Source: Deltaproteobacteria bacterium (GTDB lineage: Bacteria; Desulfobacterota; Desulfobacteria; Desulfobacterales; Desulfosarcinaceae). Taken from it: DNA of 41,823 nucleotides. Position 1 is the stretch's first letter; each line of letters begins with the position of its first letter. A program made the position numbers and the translations under genes. The stretch is from contig JAKALP010000042.1 in NCBI GenBank assembly GCA_021824175.1, positions 1-41,823 on the forward strand, given 5' to 3'. This document shows, piece by piece, positions 26,082 to 32,057 of the stretch. Under the pieces are notes generated by a model. The model was not told where the DNA came from. It saw only the letters and a program-made list of their open reading frames with translations, and ran no database searches.

Positions 26082-27353
26082 ATGAACCTGGAACAACATC
26101 CGTGCTTCAACCGCAAGAGTCATCACCATTACGGCCGCGTCCATCTGCCGGTGGCCCCGCGCTGCAACATTCAATGCAAGTTCTGCAACCGGCTCTTTGA
26201 CTGCGTCAACGAAAGCCGGCCGGGCGTCACCAGTGCCTTGCTTTCACCGGCTCAGGCCATGGTCTACCTGGCCGCCGTGCTCGAAGAAAAGCCCAACATT
26301 AAAGTGGTGGGCATCGCCGGTCCCGGCGATCCCTTTGCCAATGCCGAGCAGACCCTGGAGACGTTTGAACGCGTGCGCCGGACTTACCCTGACATGATGC
26401 TCTGCGTGGCCAGCAACGGCTTGAACATCGCTCCCTATGTCGAAGAGCTGCACCGCCTGCAAGTCAGCCACGTCACCATTACGGTCAATGCCGTGGACCC
26501 GGCCATCGGCGCCAATATCTACAGTTGGATGCGCATCGGCAAGCGGGTGGTTTCGCCCGAAGAGGGCGCGCGAATACTTCTTGAGCGGCAGATGGAAGCA
26601 ATCAAAGCCCTTAAAAGCAAAGAGATAATGGTCAAAGTCAATGCCATTGTGCTGCCGGGGATCAACGAAGAACACATCGTTGACATCGCCAGGACCGTGG
26701 CTCCTTTGGGCGTCGATCTTTTTAACGGCATGCCCTACTACCCCAACAAGGGCAGCGCCTTCGAACATCTGGCCGAACCGGACAGCGCCACCATGGCCGC
26801 CATTCGCAAACAGGCCGGACAATATCTGCCCCAGATGAGCCACTGCACCCGCTGCCGGGCCGACGCCGTGGGCCTGCTGGGCGAGGCACCGTCGCCCAAA
26901 CTCATGCAGACCTTGAACAGCTGCCAGCATTTGTCCGAGCCGCCGGCCGCGGGAGAAGAAGTGCCTACGCGGCCTTACGTGGCCGTGGCCTCCATGGAGG
27001 GGGTGCTGGTCAATCAACACCTGGGCGAAGCCGGAAAGTTTTTGATTTACGAGCAGAGGGAAGGGCGCATCCGTCTGGTCGAATCCCGCCCCGCGCCCGA
27101 GCCTGGCGGCGGTCTGGAACGCTGGCGCCAATTGGCCGAGCGGCTCGGCGACTGCCGCATGCTGCTGGTCTCCGGCGCCGGCGAAAACCCGCGCAAAGTA
27201 TTGGCCGATCACGGCGTGGCGGTGGCGCTCTGCGAGGGACTCATCGAAGAAGCCGTGCACCGGGTTTTCGCCGGCCAAAGCCTGAGCGCCATGGCCGTGC
27301 GCAAACCCAGGGCCTGCGGGGTTTCGTGCGGAGGAGACATGATGGGGTGTTAA
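26082..27353 (+). CDS. nifB: NifB, radical SAM FeMo-co precursor synthase with C-terminal NifX domain
   Basis: Makes NifB-co, the 8Fe-9S-C core of FeMo-co. Radical SAM motif CNIQCKFC (a CxxxCxxC) near residue 25, preceded by the conserved HPCFN and HLPVAPRC; KVVGIAGPGDP and NGLN motifs follow. After about residue 300 there is a NifX/NafY-like domain (VAVASMEGVLVNQHLGEA). The C-terminus CGVSCGGDMMGC adds further cysteines. The start at 26082 follows AAAGGCGG; the frame is open upstream only through the repeat array. 423 residues, normal for the two-domain type. Confidence 0.95.
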   Translation: MNLEQHPCFNRKSHHHYGRVHLPVAPRCNIQCKFCNRLFDCVNESRPGVTSALLSPAQAMVYLAAVLEEKPNIKVVGIAGPGDPFANAEQTLETFERVRRTYPDMMLCVASNGLNIAPYVEELHRLQVSHVTITVNAVDPAIGANIYSWMRIGKRVVSPEEGARILLERQMEAIKALKSKEIMVKVNAIVLPGINEEHIVDIARTVAPLGVDLFNGMPYYPNKGSAFEHLAEPDSATMAAIRKQAGQYLPQMSHCTRCRADAVGLLGEAPSPKLMQTLNSCQHLSEPPAAGEEVPTRPYVAVASMEGVLVNQHLGEAGKFLIYEQREGRIRLVESRPAPEPGGGLERWRQLAERLGDCRMLLVSGAGENPRKVLADHGVAVALCEGLIEEAVHRVFAGQSLSAMAVRKPRACGVSCGGDMMGC

Positions 27354-27490
27354 AAGAAGTTTTAAGTTGGAAGTTTTAAGTTTTTAGTGAAGGCATGGCT
27401 GCCATTTGATTGGGTGCTTGCCAAGCAATGCCGAAAATATAATCGATAGCATCCCTTCACTTTCATACTTTTAACTTTACACTTTAAACT
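27354..27490. repeat. Long AAGTTTTA-type inverted repeat between nifB and the ferredoxin gene
   Basis: Left arm 27357-27397 (AAGTTTTAAGTTGGAAGTTT... then AGTGAAGGCATG) faces right arm 27447-27490 (CATCCCTTCACTTTC then ACTTTTAACTTTACACTTT). It begins right after the nifB stop and is built like the nifK-nifE element but with its own core (GTGAAGG/CCTTCAC). Confidence 0.85.
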
Positions 27491-27567
27491 TACCCGCGAA
27501 GTAGAGGTAAAAGTACAGAGTATTGCAGTCTGATTTATCACTAAAACTTATAAAGGAGCATAAAATA

Positions 27568-27873
27568 ATGGACAAACCCAAATACCACATTTTTGTCTGT
27601 GCCAGTTTCAGAGCGGACGGCGACCCCAAGGGGGCTTGCCACAAAAAGGGCTCGGTGGGGCTGCTGCCTTACATCGAAAACGAAATTCTCGACCGCGGCC
27701 TGGACGCTCAGATCACCAGCACCGGCTGCCTCAAGGCCTGCGACCATGGCCCGGTCATGGTCATTCAGCCCCAGGGGCACTGGTACGGCAAAGTGGAAAG
27801 CGAAGGGGTGGTGGATGATATCCTGGACGCCATGGAAGACAACGGCGTGTCGGAGAGTTATTTAATTCAATAG
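27568..27873 (+). CDS. Thioredoxin-like [2Fe-2S] ferredoxin
   Basis: A 101-residue ferredoxin with Cys11, Cys24, Cys54 and Cys58 (spacing x12, x29, x3), which is the signature of thioredoxin-fold [2Fe-2S] ferredoxins such as the Clostridium pasteurianum protein and Azotobacter FdIV. The C. pasteurianum protein is known to interact with the MoFe protein. In this operon it may serve cofactor assembly or nitrogenase redox. AAAGGAG at 27552-27558 decides the start; an upstream in-frame start has no ribosome site. Confidence 0.9.
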   Translation: MDKPKYHIFVCASFRADGDPKGACHKKGSVGLLPYIENEILDRGLDAQITSTGCLKACDHGPVMVIQPQGHWYGKVESEGVVDDILDAMEDNGVSESYLIQ

Positions 27874-27910
27874 ATATCGAACCCTTCCCAGTTGGAAGGC
27901 GGAGGTCGCC

Positions 27911-28321
27911 ATGGAAGAATTGGGTGTGGGAAGCTGGCCGGAATACATTGCGCAAGGCCGGCAGTATTTTAAGGCCGCCCGGGGCGGTCGCAAGCGTCCG
28001 GAGGTGTTTACCAACGAACTGGTCAGTCACCTCATCGGCCTGTCGGTGGAGAAATTGCTGATGGGCTTGTGTCTGCGTCATGGTCGCCTGCCCGCGGACC
28101 ACACCCTGGGCGGCATTGTGTCCGAAGTACAAAGTCTCTGCCCCATGGAACGGATGCTGGCCGAAGAGATTGCTCTGATGGACCGTGCCCAGGATTTGTG
28201 TGCGCTTGATCCACGGCTGCCTTTGGCAATGAGCGACCAGCGGGTGGCGCACATGCTGGAGACCAATGCGCGCGTGGCCGAGTATGTCGAAGAAAAATTG
28301 CAGCCCAGGAGGAGTCCATGA
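27911..28321 (+). CDS. HEPN-like helical protein in the nif operon
   Basis: A 136-residue, mostly helical protein. The stretch SHLIGLSVEKLLMGLCLRHGRLPADHTLGGIVSEV resembles the core of HEPN-domain proteins, and RLPADH fits the RX4-6H motif of HEPN nucleases (this is the only catalytic hint). No nucleotidyltransferase partner (MNT) is adjacent. GGCGGAGG lies just before the ATG. It overlaps the next gene (nifX-like) as ATGA, so it is a real, coupled operon member. Role unknown: assembly helper, RNA-binding protein or something else. Confidence 0.75.
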   Translation: MEELGVGSWPEYIAQGRQYFKAARGGRKRPEVFTNELVSHLIGLSVEKLLMGLCLRHGRLPADHTLGGIVSEVQSLCPMERMLAEEIALMDRAQDLCALDPRLPLAMSDQRVAHMLETNARVAEYVEEKLQPRRSP

Positions 28322-28656
28322 AACCCATAAAAATAGCCGTTGCCACCACGGATGGCCGGAGCGTCAATGAGCATTTTGGCAAATCAGAACGCTTCTCGAT
28401 TTACATGGTCGGAGAGCAAGTGACCCATCTGGAAGATCGCGTTTGCGAAAAGCTCTCCACCGGCGACCCGGAGCACACCTTCGATTCGGCTCAATTCGAA
28501 AAGATCGTCGGCACGCTGAAAGATTGCCAGAAGATTTATGTGACCGAGATCGGCAAGGTCCCCGAAGCCGCGCTCAAGGCCCAGGGGCTGGAAGTCATCC
28601 GCTGCAGCTGCCCCATCCAGCAGATCGCCACTTGCTGCGGCCGTTGTGCCCATTGA
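28318..28656 (+). CDS. nifX: NifX-like FeMo-co-binding protein
   Basis: Small protein (112 residues) of the NifX/NafY/dinitrogenase-cofactor family: KIAVATTDGRSVNEHFGKSERF is the typical N-terminal signature, and the ribonuclease H-like fold fits the length. The tail CSCPIQQIATCCGRCAH is rich in cysteine (five in 17 residues), unlike most NifX proteins, and could bind an Fe-S cluster or metal. Translationally coupled (ATGA) to the upstream HEPN-like gene. It probably carries NifB-co or FeMo-co during assembly; the symbol is by family, so moderate certainty. Confidence 0.8.
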   Translation: MKPIKIAVATTDGRSVNEHFGKSERFSIYMVGEQVTHLEDRVCEKLSTGDPEHTFDSAQFEKIVGTLKDCQKIYVTEIGKVPEAALKAQGLEVIRCSCPIQQIATCCGRCAH

Positions 28657-28719
28657 CAGGCCAAGAGCGCATCTAAGTGTGTGAGTCAGGAGTATTGCAC
28701 GATATCTGCTTTGGCGAGG

Positions 28720-28845
28720 TCGTACTCGTACTCGTACGCGTACTCGAAAAATTTTTTAAATCGTTCGAGTACGCGTACGAGCACGAGTACGAGTACGATA
28801 AGGCGGAGACCTTATGCTTCATGCAACAGTTGTGACTCACACGCC
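28720..28845. repeat. Large inverted GTACGA array with conserved flank (copy 2)
   Basis: Left arm 28720-28748 and right arm 28764-28799 are reverse complements over about 28 bases, the right arm carrying one extra 6-base unit; an AT-rich loop (AAAAATTTTTTAAATCG) lies between. The 50 bases after the right arm (to 28845) repeat the flank seen at 10708-10762, including GCTTCATGCAAC and GTGACT. This is the best-preserved element of the family. An ATG at 28814 behind AAGGCGGAG opens a short frame (LHATVVTHTP...) that is not credible as a gene but is conserved in the other copy. Confidence 0.88.
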
Positions 28846-28884
28846 GCATCTAAATACCGTTGTGTATCGTTGGAGGAGTAAACC

Positions 28885-29370
28885 ATGCCCGCAACCATCC
28901 GCAATGCCCAGCCGGAAGATATCGGCGCCATGGTCGCGCTGTTGAAGCAACTGTTTGCCATCGAGACCGACTTCAAGATCGACGCCGAACGCCACCGCCG
29001 CGGCCTGGCCCTGATGATCGACGGCTGCGGCAAGCACCGCTGCGTCATGGCGGCCGAGGCCGACGGCAGTGTGGTGGGCATGGGCACGGCCCAATTGCTG
29101 ATCTCCACGGCCGAAGGCGGCCCGGTGGCCCTGGTGGAGGATATCGTTGTCGAATCCCAGTGGCGCGGCAAGGGCATCGGCCGCCAGTTGCTTGATGCCC
29201 TGGAAGCCTGGGCCTGGTCCCATGGGGCCACCCGCCTGCAGCTGCTGGCCGACCGCACCAACTTTTCGGCTTTGGATTTCTACGACCATATCGGCTGGCG
29301 CCCCACGCGCATGGTTTGCCTGCGCCGGAAGCAAATAGCGGGCAGTAAATCAAACGGGAGAAAAGGCTGA
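28885..29370 (+). CDS. GNAT-family N-acetyltransferase in the nif operon
   Basis: A 161-residue acetyltransferase of the Gcn5 fold. The acetyl-CoA pyrophosphate motif is WRGKGIGRQLLDAL, preceded by the LVEDIVVES strand; NFSALDFYDHIGWRPT is the typical C-terminal segment. GGAGGAG is 7-13 bases upstream of the ATG. It lies 5 bases before nifV and in the same direction, so it is probably co-expressed with nitrogen fixation genes. Its substrate is unknown. Confidence 0.88.
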   Translation: MPATIRNAQPEDIGAMVALLKQLFAIETDFKIDAERHRRGLALMIDGCGKHRCVMAAEADGSVVGMGTAQLLISTAEGGPVALVEDIVVESQWRGKGIGRQLLDALEAWAWSHGATRLQLLADRTNFSALDFYDHIGWRPTRMVCLRRKQIAGSKSNGRKG

Positions 29371-29375
29371 GACGC

Positions 29376-30458
29376 ATGGAGCCATCCGCACCCAAAAGAA
29401 GCATTCAGCTCAACGACACCACCCTGCGCGACGGTGCCCAGGCGCCGGGAGTCATTTTCAAGAGGGCCGACAAACTGGTCATCGCCCGTGCCCTGGATCT
29501 GTTGGGCATTGATGAGCTGGAAGCCGGCACGCCGGCCATGGGCGCGGCCGAAGAAGAAGATATTGCCCGCATCGCCGCTCTGGGACTGAGGTGCCGCGTC
29601 GTGGCCTGGTGCCGGGCCAGGTCCGAAGATCTGGCGGCCGCGGCACGCTGCGGCGTGGATGGCGTTCACATCAGCCTGCCTGTCTCCGATATCCAACTGC
29701 GCGCCCTGGGCAAGGATCGGGCCTGGGTCCTGGCCCAATTGCAGGTATTGCTTCCCAGAGCCATGCATGCTTTTGCCTTTGTCAGCGTGGGGGCCCAGGA
29801 TGCCACCCGGGCCGATGGCCAATGGCTTCAGGATTTTCTCCACGCCGTGGAGCGCCTGGGGGCCCGCCGATTGCGTCTGGCCGATACGGTCGGCATCGGC
29901 CGGCCGGAAACCGTGGCCGCCATGATCGTCCGCTGCCGCCGGGCCGCGCCGCATCTGGCGCTGGAATTCCACGGCCACAATGACTTGGGACTGGCCACGG
30001 CCAATGCCCTGGCCGCGGTCGAAGCCGGCGCTTCGGCCCTGAGCGCAACCGTGAATGGCCTTGGCGAACGGGCCGGCAACGTAGCCCTGGAACAAGCGGC
30101 TGTACTTCTCCATCAGCATCCCCAGCTGGGCTGCGGGATCGATCTGTCCCAACTGTTCGCGGTCTGCCGCCGCACGGCCCAGGCCAGCGGCCGGCCTATC
30201 GCCCCGGACCGGCCCATCGTGGGCGACTTGTGCTTCACCCATGAATCGGGCATTCATTGCCACGCGTTGCTCGTGGACAGCCGCAGCTACGAACCGTTTC
30301 CGCCCCAAAGCATCGGCCGCTGCCACCGCTTCGCCATGGGCAGCCACTCGGGCGGCGCCGGCCTGCGCCATCTGCTCCATGAGGCTGGTATCGATGCATC
30401 CCCGCCGCAGTTAAGGGCGTTGCGGGCTTTGCTGGCGGGGGATTCGTTGAGTCGTTGA
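29376..30458 (+). CDS. nifV: Homocitrate synthase NifV
   Basis: Condenses acetyl-CoA and 2-oxoglutarate to homocitrate, the organic ligand of FeMo-co. DRE-TIM metallolyase features: NDTTLRDGAQAPG at residues 13-25, the metal-binding EFHGHNDLGLATANAL, and GLGERAGNVALEQ. About 360 residues, normal for NifV. The next genes are not leucine-pathway genes, which favours NifV over 2-isopropylmalate synthase. The last five codons (Asp-Ser-Leu-Ser-Arg) and the TGA are formed by the GATTCGTT word array that continues downstream. Confidence 0.93.
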   Translation: MEPSAPKRSIQLNDTTLRDGAQAPGVIFKRADKLVIARALDLLGIDELEAGTPAMGAAEEEDIARIAALGLRCRVVAWCRARSEDLAAAARCGVDGVHISLPVSDIQLRALGKDRAWVLAQLQVLLPRAMHAFAFVSVGAQDATRADGQWLQDFLHAVERLGARRLRLADTVGIGRPETVAAMIVRCRRAAPHLALEFHGHNDLGLATANALAAVEAGASALSATVNGLGERAGNVALEQAAVLLHQHPQLGCGIDLSQLFAVCRRTAQASGRPIAPDRPIVGDLCFTHESGIHCHALLVDSRSYEPFPPQSIGRCHRFAMGSHSGGAGLRHLLHEAGIDASPPQLRALRALLAGDSLSR

Positions 30459-30545
30459 TTCGTTATTCGTTGATTCGTTGATTCGTTGAGTCGTTGATTC
30501 GTTATTCGTTATTCGTTGATTCGTTGATTCGTTGAGTCGTTAATT
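30441..30545. repeat. GATTCGTT word array overlapping the end of nifV
   Basis: More than ten copies of an 7/8-bp word (GATTCGTT, GAGTCGTT, ATTCGTT). The first two copies encode the C-terminus and stop codon of nifV. The opposite orientation lies at 30912-30950, at the stop codon of the convergent gene. It is the longest array of this family in the window. Confidence 0.9.
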
Positions 30546-30625
30546 GGTGAGAAGGATTTTGATCTTTTCGAAATTGATTTGGAGGGTGATGAAGTCGTAG
30601 AAAGTAAAATCGCAAAAGTAGTATG

Positions 30626-30769
30626 GAAGCCATTTCAAAAGCTTCCATTGGGCTTAAGGACGCGACGGACCGAAAGGTTCAACCGCGGGAGTATATCTAT
30701 TATTTTGAGGATCGAACCTTTCGGTCCAACAAAGGATTTGAGCCCGAGGGAAGGTTTTGAAATGGCTTC
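30626..30769. repeat. Large imperfect hairpin element in the nifV-downstream gap
   Basis: Arms of about 55 bases (30626-30680 and 30714-30769) with a 33-base loop. The outer 15 bases (GAAGCCATTTCAAAA) and inner 14 bases (GGACCGAAAGGTTC) pair perfectly, with GGGCT/AGCCC in the middle. It is not built of tandem words, unlike its neighbours. It may be a structured RNA, a bidirectional terminator or a mobile-element remnant. A reading frame of 73 codons across it is not credible. Confidence 0.75.
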
Positions 30770-30844
30770 TAGTGATTGTTATGCCCAACGACATAAATAG
30801 TTGCGCACATTTACTTTTCAATTCGGTGCTGAATGAGCATTTTT

Positions 30845-30900
30845 ACCAAGAACACAGAGGACGCAGAGAATTTCTCTGTGCTCTCTATGTTCTCTGTGGT
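30845..30900. repeat. AACACAGAGG hairpin
   Basis: ACCAAGAACACAGAGGACGC... (30845-30870) and its inverse (30872-30900, ending TTCTCTGTGGT) pair with almost no loop. The 9-bp word is ACACAGAGG/ACGCAGAGA. The same family is found between the next convergent gene pair at 34843-34889. Confidence 0.8.
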
Positions 30901-30911
30901 GATCAGCTTTC

Positions 30912-30950
30912 AACGGATCAACGAATCAACCAATCAACCAATCAACGATC
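30912..30950. repeat. AATCAACG word array at the stop codon of the acyltransferase gene
   Basis: AATCAACC/AATCAACG words in the orientation opposite to 30441-30545. The array overlaps the TGA of the minus-strand gene by two bases. Together the two arrays enclose the whole gap between convergent genes, and the arms could pair over about 35 bases. Confidence 0.88.
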
Positions 30951-31605
30951 ACCACTCCCGTAATACTTCCTCCGCCCGGCGCTGGGCCTCGTGCAGCGCT
31001 GCTTCCACCGCGCGGCAGCCGCGCGCCAGAGCAGCTTCGTCCTTTTCCGTCCCAAAGGTCAGTGGACGACCGAAGAATAACACCTGGCGGCTGAAGGGCA
31101 GAGGCAGGAAGGATTTGGTCCAGGAACGCTCAAAGGTGTATTTGCGGCTGGCCGCCACGCCAACGGGCAGTAATGGCACATCGCATTTCCGGGTCAGGCG
31201 CACGATGCCCGGCTTGCACACGTGGCGCGGCCCCTGGGGCCCGTCCACGGCAAAGGCCCCCATATAACCCTCCCGGGAAGCCTTGATCATGGCCATCAGG
31301 CCGCCCGCGCCGCCCCGGCTGGAAGAGCCGCGCACCACATGGTACCCCAGATGGCGCGCGGCCTGGGCCAGCATCTCCCCATCCTGGGAAAGGCTGATCA
31401 ACAAGGCGGCGTGGACTTTGCCGAACCAGGGCAGCAACGCCAGATCGTCCCCATGCCAGTGGGCGAAATTGACCCGGCCACCGAGTTGCTGGACCTGGTC
31501 AAACCCCACGATGCGCGTTTTGACCAGCCGGGAAAGCAGCCACAGCAGCCGCGCGGCCGTCAGCGGCAGATGCTTGCGCAGATGATACTTTAGCTTTGGG
31601 TGCAT
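30949..31605 (-). CDS. DUF374 lysophospholipid acyltransferase-like protein
   Basis: Predicted membrane-associated acyltransferase of the DUF374 group, about 218 residues. Features: a basic N-terminus with a hydrophobic segment, FAHWHGDDLALLPWF (His-x4-Asp-like motif), ISLSQDGEMLAQAARHLGY, RGSSSRGGAGGL and AVDGPQGPRHVCKPGI, all typical of DUF374. The start MHPKLKYHLRK at 31605 is preferred over an in-frame ATG 60 bases upstream because GAGG lies just before it. It is convergent with nifV, so not part of the nif operon; substrates are unknown, probably lipid A or phospholipid related. Confidence 0.82.
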   Translation of the reverse strand: MHPKLKYHLRKHLPLTAARLLWLLSRLVKTRIVGFDQVQQLGGRVNFAHWHGDDLALLPWFGKVHAALLISLSQDGEMLAQAARHLGYHVVRGSSSRGGAGGLMAMIKASREGYMGAFAVDGPQGPRHVCKPGIVRLTRKCDVPLLPVGVAASRKYTFERSWTKSFLPLPFSRQVLFFGRPLTFGTEKDEAALARGCRAVEAALHEAQRRAEEVLREW

Positions 31606-32057
31606 GGACCTGTACCTCGTGTGGTAATTCACTGCTTCTGACCCCAGGGACCATAGTGCGAACATGGGAATTATTCAATATCTTTGAGACCTTCATCCGT
31701 TGATGGAAATCGGCCGGGTATAAGTTAGGGATGGAGAAAAATCCGATGTGCCGTTTCCGCGATGGGGCAGGCCCCTCACCCCGACCCTCTCCCCGCTGAA
31801 GATCGCGGGGAGAGGGAGCTCCGAACGCCCAGCGTATGGAAGCCAAAATTCTTGCTTTTGCCAGGGCCATTCGGTTCGCCGCCCCCCTGCCCGGTTATGG
31901 TTTGACAAAGCAACCAGTCCCTTATAAATTCTGTTCGCCGACTTCGGAAGATAATGTACACGCCATTTAAAGACCTTTTGCGATGGCGTGTAGCCTTTCG
32001 CAGCATCTAAAACTACTTTCTGACTGAAAGATCATCTGTTTTTTAACTCGGATTCCC
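31606..32057. other. Divergent intergenic region with two hairpins
   Basis: No gene recognised between the minus-strand acyltransferase and the plus-strand kinase. A CCCTCTCCCC...GGGGAGAGGG hairpin with GGTGAGGGG-type flank lies at 31771-31817. A 10-bp-arm dyad, TACACGCCAT (31957-31966) facing ATGGCGTGTA (31983-31992), lies about 65-100 bases before the kinase start and could be an operator. The promoters of both genes must be here, but no convincing -35/-10 pair was picked out. Confidence 0.6.

Noticed and set aside
30579-30800. 73-codon frame in the nifV-downstream gap
   Set aside because: It spans the arms of a large inverted repeat, and has no ribosome site or recognisable family.
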